Source: Bacteriovoracaceae bacterium
GTDB lineage: Bacteria; Bdellovibrionota; Bacteriovoracia; Bacteriovoracales; Bacteriovoracaceae
Length of the DNA stretch: 64,000 bases
Reading direction: 5' to 3'
Assembly (NCBI GenBank): GCA_947446575.1
Contig: CANFHC010000009.1
Span: 62,001 to 126,000, forward strand
Shown here one piece after another: positions 19,257-29,012 of the stretch. A model generated the notes under the pieces. The model was not told the DNA's origin, did no database searches, and saw only the letters and a program-made list of their open reading frames with translations. Both the position numbers and the translations under genes were made by a program. Positions within the stretch are counted from its first letter, which is position 1. Every line of letters begins with the position of its first letter.

Positions 19257-22200
19257 ATGTCCTTTTTGGAAACACACTCTGAGAGTTTTGTTCACCTTCA
19301 TCTTCACACTCAGTATTCACTCCTTGATGGGGCCATTCGTTTAAAAGATCTTATTAAAAGGGCCAAAGAACTTGGTGTACCGGCCATCGCTCAAACCGAT
19401 CATGGAAATATGTTTGGGGCGATTGATTTTTATACTCAATGTAAGGCCGCTGGGATTAAGCCGATTCTAGGAAGTGAAATTTATTTCACACCGGGTTCGC
19501 GCTTTGAAAAAGGTGCGCTTAAAAAACAAAAAGTTGTAGGCTCACAAGATGAGATGGAATCTCGCCACCAAATTCACCACTTAATTTTATTGTGTAAAAA
19601 TGAAACTGGTTATCAGAATTTATGTAAACTTTTATCGCGTGCCTATATGGAAGGATTTTATTATAAACCGCGCGCTGACTATGAACTGCTTCGTGAATTT
19701 AAAGAGGGGCTAATTTGTACGACTGCCTGTTTAAAAGGAGAAGTTGGATATAACTTTTTTACTGAGCAAGATGACCGTGCCATTAAAGCGATTGATAAAT
19801 TGCGCGATATATTTGGCGAAGATTTTTATCTTGAGATTCAAGAAAATGGAATTCCAGAACAACAAATTGTTAATAAAAAAATTCTCGAATATTCAAAATC
19901 CAATAATGTAAAAATGGTCGCAACGAATGATTGCCATTACCTCACGCGCGAAGATGCTGCTGCTCAAGAAGTTCTTCTTTGTGTGCAAACGGGGAAGACA
20001 TTACAAGACGAACAACGTATGCGTTTAACGACCAACGAGTTTTTCTATAAATCGCCTACAGAAATGCGTGAAGCTTTTCATTACGCACCTGAAGCATGTG
20101 ACAACACACTTAGAATCGCCGATCAGTGCAATGTGGAATTTAATTGGAAAGATGAAAAAGGAAATCAAGTTTATCACCTTCCAGATTATCCGATTGAAAC
20201 AGATGAGACGCCGGGAGATTATTTTGCTCGCCATTGCCGTGAAGGATTGGACATAAGATTTAGCGGCCCTCATTTTGCTAAACTTCGATTGGATCCAAAA
20301 TGGGAAACAGAAATTAAGCCAAGTTATATTGATCGCCTAGAAGGCGAGATCGCCATGATTGTTCAAATGGGATTTCCTGGATACTTTTTAATCGTATCTG
20401 ACTTCATTAAGTGGGCAAAGAAAAATGGCTGTCCGGTAGGTCCAGGACGAGGTTCGGGAGCAGGCTCGATTGCGGCATATGCATTAGAAATTACCAACGT
20501 CGATCCAATTCCATTCAATCTTCTCTTTGAGCGCTTTATCAATCCTGAGCGCGTTTCTATGCCAGACTTTGACGTCGACTTCTGTCAAGAAAATCGTCAT
20601 CGAGTAATCGAATATGTAACTCAAAAGTATGGCGACGAGCGTGTTGGTCAAATTATTACTTTCGGAAAACTGCAAGCAAAAGCCGTTATCAAAGACGTCT
20701 CGCGCGTTTTTGGATTAACTTTTGGTGAAGCAGATGTCCTCTCAAAATTAATTCCTGAAGAATTAAAAATGACTTTGGAGAAGGCCCTGGAAATGGAGCC
20801 AAAGATTACTGAGCTCATGGAGTCAGATCCTCGCATAAAACAAGTCGTCAATATTTCTCGCAGGCTTGAGGGGCTTCTTCGTCACGCTTCTATTCACGCT
20901 GCTGGTGTAATCATCACGAACAAGCCACTCGTGAATTACTGTCCACTTTTTAAAGGGCGAGAAGGTGAAAAGGTAATTCAATTTGATAAAGACTTCTCGG
21001 AAAAAATTGGTCTAGTTAAATTCGACTTTTTAGGATTAAAAACACTAACTGTAATTGAGAATGCTACGAACTTTATTAAGCGTGATAAAATTCAAGACTT
21101 TGATATTGAAGCAATCGATCTAGAAGATCCTGCTGTCTACGATTTTATTTCTAAAGGTGAGACCGTTGGGGTCTTCCAGTTAGAAAGTTCGGGAATGATC
21201 GATCTGTGTAAGCGAATTGCTCCAGGATCTATTGATGATATTTCTGCCATCAATGCACTATACCGTCCAGGTCCACTTGAATCAGGGATGGTCGATGAGT
21301 TTATTGAAATTAAACATGGAAGAAAATTAACTCAATATCCGTTTCCAACTTTAGAGCCTGTTTTAAAAGATACATACGGGGTTATCATTTACCAAGAGCA
21401 GGTAATGAACGTCGCCCGTATCGTTGCTGGATACTCCCTTGGTCAAGCAGATATGCTTCGAAGAGCGATGGGGAAAAAGAAAGCAGATGAAATGGCCAAA
21501 CACCGCGAACTCTTTTTAGCTGGAGCTAAAGAGCGCGGATACAATATTGAAATTGCCAATGATCTTTTCGATAAAATGGAAAAATTTGCTGAATACGGAT
21601 TTAACAAATCTCACGCCGTCGCTTATTCAGTTATTTCTTATCAGACTGCTTACTTAAAATATTATTTCCGAGCAGAGTTTTTTGCAGCCCTTTTAAGTTC
21701 TGAACTAGGAAACATGGACAAGATCACTCAGTATATTGGGGATGCTAAACATTTTGATATTGAAGTTCTTCCTCCAGATATCAATGAATCTCTCTGGCCG
21801 TTTAACGTTGTTGGAAAAAATATTCGTTTTGGAATGGGTGCAATTAAAAACGTAGGTGCAAATGCGGTAGAAGAAATTGTTCGCGAGCGAGTGGCCAATG
21901 GAGCATTCACTGGATTTTTAAATTTCTGTGAACGTATTAATTTAAAAATCGTAAACACTCGTGTTATTGAATCCCTTATTAAAGTTGGGTCTTTTGATAA
22001 TAGTGAAAAATTAAACCGAAAAACGCTTTTAGAAAATCTAGATATGATCTTAGCCTATTGTAAAAAACGTCAGGAAGAATCTTCTCTCGGCTTAGTTTCT
22101 CTTTTTGATATGGGTGGCGATAGTATGAGCCAAACTGCCGAATCAAACCTTGATATTCAAGAAGTGGCAGAGTTTGACGATTTAGAAAAGCTTTCACATG

Positions 22201-22862
22201 AAAATGAACTCATGGGTATTTATATTTCAGGACATCCTCTTGATCGATACGCAGGCCTGATGAAAGAAATGGCGACAATGCCGATAGCAACTGTTCAAGA
22301 CTTTTTAGGCAGTGATCAAAAAAGATCGATGACTCTTGCTGGAAAATTTACCGCTAAAAAAATGATCCTCACTAAAAAAGGGGATAAGATGTGTTTTGCG
22401 ACTCTTGAAGACCTCACAGGAAAAATTGAATGTATTGTTTTTCCAAGAGCTTTTGCCGAATTTGAGGCCATATTAAATAGTGATGAGCCTGTTTTAGTTG
22501 AAGGCGTTGTTAATTTACAAGAAAGTCCAAGAAAAATTTTAGCTGATAAAATTCATCTTCTAAAAGAACATTCTGAAAATAGAATTACGGGTGTGCGAAT
22601 TAATGTGAATCTCGAAGACTTAACAGAAATAAAACTTAATAAACTCCGCCAAGTTTTACTCTCTTATAGAGGTTCAACTCCATTGCATATGATTTTTGAA
22701 TCGAGTGAAGGCAGGGCGCGCTTACCACTAGGGGAGCAATACCTCATTAATCCTACTCCCCAAATGGCCCATCAGATTAACGAAGTTTTTAATAAAGACG
22801 CCGTTAAATTTATTATCGATGGCCGTCTTGAAGATGGAAAAATTGAAGGTGTTCATGCTTAA
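19257..22862 (+). CDS. dnaE: DNA polymerase III alpha subunit
   Basis: 1201 residues, full length for DnaE1-type replicative polymerase. It has an N-terminal PHP domain (HLHLHTQYSLLDG, TDHGNMFG) and palm-domain catalytic Asp439 and Asp441 in PDFDVDFCQ. Other conserved segments are GPGRGSGAGSIAAYALEI, LEGLLRHASIHAAGV, ALYRPGPLESGM, YQEQVMN and FNKSHAVAYS. A C-terminal OB-fold follows (MTLAGKFTAKKM). In the region where Escherichia coli DnaE has its internal clamp-binding motif, this protein has GLVSLFDM, which keeps Leu-Phe but not the Gln. GAGG and GGAG ribosome sites precede the ATG. Its 3' end overlaps the next gene by eight bases. Confidence 0.97.
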   Translation: MSFLETHSESFVHLHLHTQYSLLDGAIRLKDLIKRAKELGVPAIAQTDHGNMFGAIDFYTQCKAAGIKPILGSEIYFTPGSRFEKGALKKQKVVGSQDEMESRHQIHHLILLCKNETGYQNLCKLLSRAYMEGFYYKPRADYELLREFKEGLICTTACLKGEVGYNFFTEQDDRAIKAIDKLRDIFGEDFYLEIQENGIPEQQIVNKKILEYSKSNNVKMVATNDCHYLTREDAAAQEVLLCVQTGKTLQDEQRMRLTTNEFFYKSPTEMREAFHYAPEACDNTLRIADQCNVEFNWKDEKGNQVYHLPDYPIETDETPGDYFARHCREGLDIRFSGPHFAKLRLDPKWETEIKPSYIDRLEGEIAMIVQMGFPGYFLIVSDFIKWAKKNGCPVGPGRGSGAGSIAAYALEITNVDPIPFNLLFERFINPERVSMPDFDVDFCQENRHRVIEYVTQKYGDERVGQIITFGKLQAKAVIKDVSRVFGLTFGEADVLSKLIPEELKMTLEKALEMEPKITELMESDPRIKQVVNISRRLEGLLRHASIHAAGVIITNKPLVNYCPLFKGREGEKVIQFDKDFSEKIGLVKFDFLGLKTLTVIENATNFIKRDKIQDFDIEAIDLEDPAVYDFISKGETVGVFQLESSGMIDLCKRIAPGSIDDISAINALYRPGPLESGMVDEFIEIKHGRKLTQYPFPTLEPVLKDTYGVIIYQEQVMNVARIVAGYSLGQADMLRRAMGKKKADEMAKHRELFLAGAKERGYNIEIANDLFDKMEKFAEYGFNKSHAVAYSVISYQTAYLKYYFRAEFFAALLSSELGNMDKITQYIGDAKHFDIEVLPPDINESLWPFNVVGKNIRFGMGAIKNVGANAVEEIVRERVANGAFTGFLNFCERINLKIVNTRVIESLIKVGSFDNSEKLNRKTLLENLDMILAYCKKRQEESSLGLVSLFDMGGDSMSQTAESNLDIQEVAEFDDLEKLSHENELMGIYISGHPLDRYAGLMKEMATMPIATVQDFLGSDQKRSMTLAGKFTAKKMILTKKGDKMCFATLEDLTGKIECIVFPRAFAEFEAILNSDEPVLVEGVVNLQESPRKILADKIHLLKEHSENRITGVRINVNLEDLTEIKLNKLRQVLLSYRGSTPLHMIFESSEGRARLPLGEQYLINPTPQMAHQINEVFNKDAVKFIIDGRLEDGKIEGVHA

Positions 22863-24033
22863 GTTTTTGTTTTACTGCTTCTTTTTTATTTCAAGCTCAC
22901 TTTTTGCTAAACAGGTAGAAGTGCAGACCCTTGGAAAAAAATCTGATATCACTAAAGATTTAACAGCAGATGATATCTTAACTCTTAATGGTTATCGTCA
23001 AGTGGTAACGATGGAATTAGAAGAACTAAAACTAGATTCTAAAATATTTTGGGAGAAATTAGAACTTAAAAAATTCAGTAGCATCGAAGAAATTAAATTT
23101 TTAAGGGCCTTATTTGATAATGTTGATGTCTCTAGATCAGTTTTAAGTGATCTAATCGAAGAAGCTAAAGATGAAAAATTAGAAGGGTCTCTAAAAGGTG
23201 AATTAAATTTAGAAAAACTTAAAACGAGTTTTGAAGAATTAAAGAGTAACTTGTCCGAGACAAAATTAAAAACATTTTATCTGCTTTCTAATTTTGAAAT
23301 TGACTCAAGCATGACTTGGGAAGACACAGGAGTTGCCGATGGAAGCAGGTTTTCAGGCGTCATTGTCGATGCATGGAAAAAATTATTTGAAAAAGATTTA
23401 AAAGGTTTTGAGAAAATCATTGTCTTAGAAAAAGACTTCACTCAAAAACCTGATTACATGAACACCAAGTCTCTTACTTTGAAATGGAATTCAACTCTAA
23501 AAAAAGTGTCTACTAACATTGAAAGTAAAAAAGCAATATTTGAACTTTCTGCCCAGTATATTTTAGTAAATACTAAAACGGGCGATGTGCTGAACTCGTT
23601 TGATTTCCCTTTGCAAAAAAGAGAATTAGATACTCAAAATAAAAAATCTCTAAGTTCTGCATTAGCGAGCCTTACTTATAATTTGCTTTTATCACAATCT
23701 TCTAAAATTCAAGGAATCATTGAAGCTGATGGCAAAGGGCAAGAGCAGAGCTCTTTAGAACTTAAGATTTCTTCAAAAGCTGGTCTGTCAGAAATTTATG
23801 CTATCAATAATCTTTTGCAAGAGAAGTTTCAAAATATTAAGCTAACTTCTTCTATGAAGTCTTATTCAAGAGAGGGAGCTGTATTAAATATCAGAGCTGA
23901 GGGAAGTGTTGATAAAATTCTTGATAGTCTCAGTCTAGAGGGAGGAAAGTTCCCTTTAAATGAGCAAAAAATACTTCTTTTCAATCGCACAGATAAAAGT
24001 TTTGCAATTCTTCCAAAAGACTCTAATAATTAA
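22855..24033 (+). CDS. secreted protein of unknown function
   Basis: About 392 residues. The ATG at 22855, inside the end of dnaE, begins a signal peptide (LKFLFYCFFFISSSLFA); a longer frame from 22819 would place 12 extra residues before it. An AAGGTG site lies upstream. The mature protein is Lys/Glu/Leu-rich without recognised motifs, and two parts near the C-terminus repeat a beta-alpha-beta-like pattern (SSLELKISSKAGLSEIYAIN, AVLNIRAEGSVDKILDSL). It is translated with dnaE and precedes a CsgG/FlgT-like lipoprotein gene, so a paired envelope role with the latter is plausible but unproven. Confidence 0.6.
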   Translation: MLKFLFYCFFFISSSLFAKQVEVQTLGKKSDITKDLTADDILTLNGYRQVVTMELEELKLDSKIFWEKLELKKFSSIEEIKFLRALFDNVDVSRSVLSDLIEEAKDEKLEGSLKGELNLEKLKTSFEELKSNLSETKLKTFYLLSNFEIDSSMTWEDTGVADGSRFSGVIVDAWKKLFEKDLKGFEKIIVLEKDFTQKPDYMNTKSLTLKWNSTLKKVSTNIESKKAIFELSAQYILVNTKTGDVLNSFDFPLQKRELDTQNKKSLSSALASLTYNLLLSQSSKIQGIIEADGKGQEQSSLELKISSKAGLSEIYAINNLLQEKFQNIKLTSSMKSYSREGAVLNIRAEGSVDKILDSLSLEGGKFPLNEQKILLFNRTDKSFAILPKDSNN

Positions 24034-24066
24034 AAAGAGGACCATTAGTCCTTTGATTATTTTTTA
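24034..24066 (+). terminator. possible weak rho-independent terminator
   Basis: A seven-pair stem (AAGAGGAC/GTCCTTT with one G-T pair) with a five-base loop is followed after four bases by a run of six T. It sits directly after the stop of the secreted gene and 22 bases before the CsgG-like gene. Read-through is likely given the short stem. Confidence 0.4.
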
Positions 24067-24088
24067 GCGACTTTGAGAAAAATACAAG

Positions 24089-25018
24089 ATGAAAACACTC
24101 AAGAATATTTCCGTCATTCTCTTAATTACCCAATTTATAGCGAGCTGTGGAACTGGAGTCATTCAACGTGATGGGCAAGGAAAGCGTCCACGCATTGAAG
24201 AGAGAAAATATTTTTCAGGAGTAAAAAAGAAAGTGGCCTTGCTGCCATTTTTTAACGAGTCTCCATTTGAAAGCGAAGACCTAGAAATTAATGCGACAGA
24301 AGAGTTGCGCACAGAACTTTCTCGCACCGGGGAATTTATTGTTGATCCTAGTTCATATAAACTTTTTGGATCATCAAAAGAAATTTACGTAGGCGGGGGG
24401 ATGAAGTTGGTGCAGTTAACTCGCCAGGCGAAAATCGCAGGAGTGAACTTTGTTATTTTCGGTCGAGTCATCGATGCGCGAGTGCGAGAAAAATCTGATG
24501 AAATTGGAGTCGTACGCCAAACTAAATCTTATACTGAATCAAAAGTTGAAGTCCGGGTCTTTGACGTTAATGCTGGAAAAGAAATTTATACTGAAACTCT
24601 TCTTGGGTATGCAGACGATTCTACTTACCGCTTTTTTTCTTCTGACCGCGAAGATTACCTCTCTTATAGACGCGATTTACTTCGTTATGCTGTGAGAGTC
24701 GGCGTTCGAAAGTCTGTGCCAAAAATTATTGAAATGGCCAGTAAGTTAGACTGGGTAGGTCGAGTGGCCAAAATTTTAGGAAACAAAATCTATCTCAATG
24801 CTGGACGCGAGTCTGGAATTAATATTGGTGATATTCTAAAAATCATCACAGAAGGAACTGAGATTTATGATCCAGAGACCGGTGCTTTAATCGGAATGAG
24901 TAAAGGTGATATGAAAGGCACGATTGAAGTGGTAGACTACTTTGGATCAGATGGCGCCATTGCTATCCTTCATTCCGGAGGACAGGTTTTAGAAGGTGAT
25001 TTCGTTCAATTGTATTAA
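24089..25018 (+). CDS. CsgG-like lipoprotein with FlgT-type C-terminal domain
   Basis: 309 residues. Lipobox FIASC gives lipid-bearing Cys20, followed by Gly, consistent with outer-membrane targeting. The middle part (about 45-215) has the CsgG/FlgO-like layout: KKVALLPFFNES, then a helix TEELRTELSRTGEFIV, then AGVNFVIFGRVIDARV and a strand-rich stretch on induced complexes (KVEVRVFDVNAGKEIY). The C-terminus (about 225-309) resembles the FlgT C-terminal domain: GRVAKILGNKIYLNAGRESG followed by INIGDILKI. Known relatives build curli secretion pores or flagellar H/T rings. Which applies here is undecided; no curli genes are nearby. It abuts pyrD with no gap. Confidence 0.65.
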   Translation: MKTLKNISVILLITQFIASCGTGVIQRDGQGKRPRIEERKYFSGVKKKVALLPFFNESPFESEDLEINATEELRTELSRTGEFIVDPSSYKLFGSSKEIYVGGGMKLVQLTRQAKIAGVNFVIFGRVIDARVREKSDEIGVVRQTKSYTESKVEVRVFDVNAGKEIYTETLLGYADDSTYRFFSSDREDYLSYRRDLLRYAVRVGVRKSVPKIIEMASKLDWVGRVAKILGNKIYLNAGRESGINIGDILKIITEGTEIYDPETGALIGMSKGDMKGTIEVVDYFGSDGAIAILHSGGQVLEGDFVQLY

Positions 25019-26059
25019 ATGGATTTAGAAAAAACATTATACCCACTTTTTAAAAATATCGCTTTTAAGTTCGATGCAGAACTTGCTCACGAGCTCACTA
25101 TTAAATCCATGAAACTTCTTGCTCCATGGGTAAATAACATACCAACCGATTCACGTTTTCAGTTAAATGCAATGGGACTTAATTTTAAAAGTCCAATTGG
25201 TCTTGCAGCCGGATTAGATAAAAATGCCGAGGCAATAGGATTTTTAAGTTACTTGCCTTTTAGTTTTATCGAAGTGGGAACCGTCACACCATTGCCTCAG
25301 TCCGGTAATCTTAAGCCCCGACTATTTCGCTATCCCAAAGAGGAGAGCTTAAGAAATTGCATGGGATTTAACAATCATGGAATGGATGCTGTCTTAAAAA
25401 ATATTCAAAATGCTGATCGTAGAGAAAAAATTTTGGGAGTTAATTTAGGTAAAAATAAAATTACTGAAAATGTTAATGCCCATCTTGATTATGCAAAATT
25501 GTACGAAAAGTTTGCTCCTTACAGCGATTATTTAGTTATCAATGTTTCTTCTCCCAATACTCCAGGCTTACGAGATCTGCTGCAGGATTCGGGACTTCGA
25601 GAAATTTTTAAAGCAGTAAGCGTAAAAAGAAAGTTAAATCCGAAACCCCTTTTAGTAAAAGTTTCGCCTGATATGTCTCTAGAAGAACTTTCTTCTGTTG
25701 TTAATCTTGTTAAAGAATATTCATTATCGGGAATTATCGCAACCAATACTACCATTATCCCAGAGCGTGGAGCAGGTGGAGTTTCGGGAAAAATTCTTTA
25801 TGAAAAAGCAAAACTCACTAGAACATTTTTATTAAATGCTTTGAGAGAAACGCCAGAAATAGAACTTATTGGTGTCGGTGGATTTTCAAACTACGAACAA
25901 ATCTTGGATTTTTGGAAAGAAGGAGGAAAGTTAGTGCAACTTTACTCTGCATTTGTTTTTCAAGGTCCAGGGATATTATTTGATATTGAAAAAAGATTAG
26001 CAGAAGATATGACGAGAAAAAAATGTGCGAGCTTCGAAGAGTTTCAAAGCTCGCTCTAG
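25019..26059 (+). CDS. pyrD: dihydroorotate dehydrogenase (quinone), class 2
   Basis: 346 residues. Oxidises dihydroorotate to orotate with quinone as acceptor, at the inner membrane, in pyrimidine synthesis. The N-terminal helical extension (LYPLFKNIAFKFDAELAHEL) marks the class 2, membrane-associated form. Other motifs are SPIGLAAGLDKNAEAI, VGTVTPLPQSGN, NCMGFNNHGMD, the catalytic Ser in VINVSSPNTPGLRDL, and GIIATNTTI. The ATG begins on the base after the upstream stop codon. It converges on a small secreted gene two bases after its own stop. Confidence 0.96.
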   Translation: MDLEKTLYPLFKNIAFKFDAELAHELTIKSMKLLAPWVNNIPTDSRFQLNAMGLNFKSPIGLAAGLDKNAEAIGFLSYLPFSFIEVGTVTPLPQSGNLKPRLFRYPKEESLRNCMGFNNHGMDAVLKNIQNADRREKILGVNLGKNKITENVNAHLDYAKLYEKFAPYSDYLVINVSSPNTPGLRDLLQDSGLREIFKAVSVKRKLNPKPLLVKVSPDMSLEELSSVVNLVKEYSLSGIIATNTTIIPERGAGGVSGKILYEKAKLTRTFLLNALRETPEIELIGVGGFSNYEQILDFWKEGGKLVQLYSAFVFQGPGILFDIEKRLAEDMTRKKCASFEEFQSSL

Positions 26060-26061
26060 TT

Positions 26062-26340
26062 TTATTGTTTACAAGTAACTTCCAAATTTTCTGATAATTT
26101 TCCATTTTCGATCACACTCAAAATACCAGCTCTTCCATCTTTGCTTAACTGAAGAACAAATTTCACTTCTTTTGTATCGACTAAATCAGCAACAGTAATA
26201 TCACCTCTAACCGTCTGACAGTTTTGAGCTGCAGTCGTTCTAATTTTATTATAAATAACAGTTGGTGGAACAGGAGGAATAGCGTGCGCTCCCAAAGAGA
26301 TCAAAGCCAAAGCTGCGACTAATGTTGATTTTAAACTCAT
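26062..26340 (-). CDS. small secreted protein, unknown function
   Basis: 92 residues from the ATG at 26340, which has a GGGAGA ribosome site and opens a signal peptide (LKSTLVAALALISLGAHA). A longer frame to 26397 is judged untranslated upstream. The mature part has two Cys, near mature residue 19 and two residues from the C-terminus, likely disulfide bonded, and a short conserved-looking core (FVLQLSKDGRAGILSVIENG). It lies between pyrD (convergent) and queC on the same strand. No family recognised. Confidence 0.6.
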   Translation of the reverse strand: MSLKSTLVAALALISLGAHAIPPVPPTVIYNKIRTTAAQNCQTVRGDITVADLVDTKEVKFVLQLSKDGRAGILSVIENGKLSENLEVTCKQ

Positions 26341-26422
26341 AAGAGTTCTCCCATAAAAAATTATTACTAAACTTAGAGTAAGGGTAGCATGCCCCAAAAT
26401 TTTAGGGGGGAGAGTGTAAAAA

Positions 26423-27118
26423 TTATAAGTATGATGGGCGAGTTGCGTATTCTATAGGGTCAGTAATCCCTGCTTTTTCAAAACCTCGCAAACGTAAAGC
26501 GCATGAATCACAGACTCCACAGGCTAAATCATTGCGCTCATAACAAGACCAGCTGAATTCAAGCGGTGCCTTAAGCTCAAGGGCTTTTTTCACTATTTCA
26601 TCTTTTTTTAGGTAAATGACAGGAGTGATAACCTCGATATCTCCATTTTTTGTCCCTTGCTTTATGAGCGCGTTCATTGCTTCATAATAGCTTGGACGAC
26701 AATCAGGATATCCAGAAGAGTCTTCATAAACGGCACCTATGTAAATCTTCTTGGCACCTACAACTTCAGCCCACGAAACGGCCATCGAGATTATATGAGT
26801 ATTTCTAAAAGGCACGTATGAATCAGGAATGTCTTCTGATTCACCTTTATATTTTTTTACATCAATAGCGTCATCAGTAAGACTTGATCCACCAATTTGT
26901 TTTAAAAAACTTACGTCGATAATTTTTTGATGAGTTAGAGGAACGTTGTAGAATTCAGCAATTTTTTTAAAACTTTCTAATTCGCGTTTTTCAGTTTTTT
27001 GCCCATAATTCAAATGCAAAAAAGCTAGTCGTTCATGTTTGGTGGCCGCAATAGCAGCTGTAACCAATGAGTCCATTCCACCACTGACTAAACATACTGC
27101 TAATTCTTTACTTTTCAT
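26423..27118 (-). CDS. queC: 7-cyano-7-deazaguanine synthase
   Basis: 231 residues. Converts 7-carboxy-7-deazaguanine to preQ0 with ATP and ammonia in queuosine synthesis. The N-terminal PP-loop is CLVSGGMDSLVTAA. The VPFRNTHI segment and the C-terminal zinc site of four Cys (C-x7-C-x2-C-x2-C in CYERNDLACGVCDSC) are diagnostic. It lies 13 bp downstream of the phosphohexomutase gene on the same strand. The later pathway gene queG is also in this window (47.5 kb), so the cell makes queuosine-modified tRNA. Confidence 0.96.
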   Translation of the reverse strand: MKSKELAVCLVSGGMDSLVTAAIAATKHERLAFLHLNYGQKTEKRELESFKKIAEFYNVPLTHQKIIDVSFLKQIGGSSLTDDAIDVKKYKGESEDIPDSYVPFRNTHIISMAVSWAEVVGAKKIYIGAVYEDSSGYPDCRPSYYEAMNALIKQGTKNGDIEVITPVIYLKKDEIVKKALELKAPLEFSWSCYERNDLACGVCDSCALRLRGFEKAGITDPIEYATRPSYL

Positions 27119-27131
27119 TTTTTAAAACTCT

Positions 27132-28883
27132 CTATGCTCTATCGGCCATATCTTTTATAAAAGCCAATAGTTTATCGGCCTTTGCTAATGCACTTTTTTT
27201 CTTTTCAATAAGAGATCCATTTTTTTCCTGGATCATAATATAAAATTTTATCTTAGGTTCTGTTCCTGAAGGACGAAGATAAAATTGATCACCATTTTCA
27301 AAGAAAAATCCTAAAACATTGCTCTTTGGGAGTCCTTCAATTCCTAAGTCATAATCCTTAACTTTTAAAACAGTATTTCCTGTGATGGTGTTATCCGATA
27401 ATTTTCTGAAGTTTGTCATGATCCGTGAAATTTTTTCTTGGCCTTCGATTCCGAAATAATCAAGCGAGAGCAGGGTTTCATGAGAGAATCCATATTCTTC
27501 ATAAATACTATCGAGTGCATCTAGTACGTCCATGCCTTGAAGTTTGTAGAAAAGGGCGACTTCGGCCATTAAGCTTACAGAGCTCACGCCATCTTTATCG
27601 CGAGCAAAGGTGTGGTTCAAATAACCAAATGACTCTTCATTAGCAAAGACAAATTGTTTACTAGGATCGCTCTTTTCAATCTCATTCATCTTTCCGCAAA
27701 TCCATTTAAAGCCTGTGAGCGTATTATAAACTTCCACACCAAAACTTTTTGCGATCACGTCTTGAAGAGAAGTTGTCACGATGGTTTTAATGAAATAACT
27801 ATTTTTTGAAAGCTTATTTTGAGATTTTAATATCGATAAAATATAGTGCAATATTAAAATTCCAATTTGGTTTCCTGTAAGGTATTGAACTTCTCCGCGA
27901 GATTTAATCGCAACTCCTAAGCGGTCTGTATCGGGATCTGACCCCATGACAATATCAGCATTTAATTTTGTCATTAAATCGACAGCAAGTTTTAAAGCAG
28001 ATGGATTTTCAGGGTTGGGACTTTTTACAGTTGGAAAGTTTCCGTCAGGAAGAGCTTGCTCGGAGACGACATTCACATCTGTAAAACCTAAATCGGCCAG
28101 AGCACGTGTACAAGGAATTAATCCAGCTCCATGAATGGGAGTGTAAACGATTTTTAATTTACTGCCTTGATCTTTGCACATCGGAGCGTTTGGAGCTTTA
28201 GAGAGAATTGCTTTAAAGTACAATTCTTCAACATCAGATCCAACCCACTGGATAAGATCCCGGGCCACTGCTTCTTCAAAAGGAATATGTTTAATCGTTG
28301 CGAAATCTTTAATCGCATAATAGTGATTGATGATATTTTTATCATTTGGTGGAGTGACTTGAGCACCGTCAGACCAAAAAACTTTATAGCCGTTGTACTC
28401 TGGAGGGTTATGCGAGGCCGTAACCATTACTCCAGCTTGGGAATTATGGTGGCGAACTGAAAAAGAGAGCATCGCAACAGGGTTGAGACGTTCGTAAATG
28501 TAGGCTTTGATGCCATTGCCGGCCATGACTTCTGCGGCGGTTTTTGCAAATTCATAAGAAAACCTGCGAGAGTCATAGGAAATGCAAATGCTCGGGCCAG
28601 CAGTCTTTTGTGCCAAGACTTCCTCGCATAGGGCCTGTGTAGCTTTTCTAATTGTATAGGTATTGATGCGATTGATGCCAGCACCCAGAATACTGCGAAT
28701 ACCACCGGTACCGAACTCTAAATCTTTATAGAAGCGCTCTGCGATCTCTTTGTCATCCGATCGGTCGATGAGATTTTGAATCTCATGCCTTGATTCAGAG
28801 TCAAAAACAGGGTTTTTTGCCCATTCTTGGGCGCGCTCTAGCGATGATGTTTCCATTGGGAGTCCTAACTTTTGATTGTTCAT
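27132..28883 (-). CDS. phosphoglucomutase/phosphomannomutase family enzyme
   Basis: 583 residues, the length of the PGM2/PgcA-like branch. Interconverts hexose 1- and 6-phosphates (or pentose phosphates) through a phosphoserine. FGTGGIRSILGAGINRINTYT is conserved at the N-terminus, the phosphoserine Ser157 lies in MVTASHNPPEYNGYKVFW, the metal loop is GSDPDTDRLG, the sugar-binding loop is FANEESFGYL, and the C-terminal phosphate-binding loop is RPSGTEPKIKFY. Substrate preference (glucose, mannose or ribose phosphate) cannot be read from the sequence. An alternative start lies at the second Met (residue 10). Confidence 0.9.
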   Translation of the reverse strand: MNNQKLGLPMETSSLERAQEWAKNPVFDSESRHEIQNLIDRSDDKEIAERFYKDLEFGTGGIRSILGAGINRINTYTIRKATQALCEEVLAQKTAGPSICISYDSRRFSYEFAKTAAEVMAGNGIKAYIYERLNPVAMLSFSVRHHNSQAGVMVTASHNPPEYNGYKVFWSDGAQVTPPNDKNIINHYYAIKDFATIKHIPFEEAVARDLIQWVGSDVEELYFKAILSKAPNAPMCKDQGSKLKIVYTPIHGAGLIPCTRALADLGFTDVNVVSEQALPDGNFPTVKSPNPENPSALKLAVDLMTKLNADIVMGSDPDTDRLGVAIKSRGEVQYLTGNQIGILILHYILSILKSQNKLSKNSYFIKTIVTTSLQDVIAKSFGVEVYNTLTGFKWICGKMNEIEKSDPSKQFVFANEESFGYLNHTFARDKDGVSSVSLMAEVALFYKLQGMDVLDALDSIYEEYGFSHETLLSLDYFGIEGQEKISRIMTNFRKLSDNTITGNTVLKVKDYDLGIEGLPKSNVLGFFFENGDQFYLRPSGTEPKIKFYIMIQEKNGSLIEKKKSALAKADKLLAFIKDMADRA

Positions 28884-29012
28884 TTTTCACTCATTTGTGA
28901 ATTCTAAGAAAACTGGGTGATTATTGCAATCTTTTAAGCTTAATTTTCCCTTCATAGAATGCAATTTTTTAGTTAGAATCACCTTAAGTTTTTTGATATG
29001 TTCGGAGGATTT

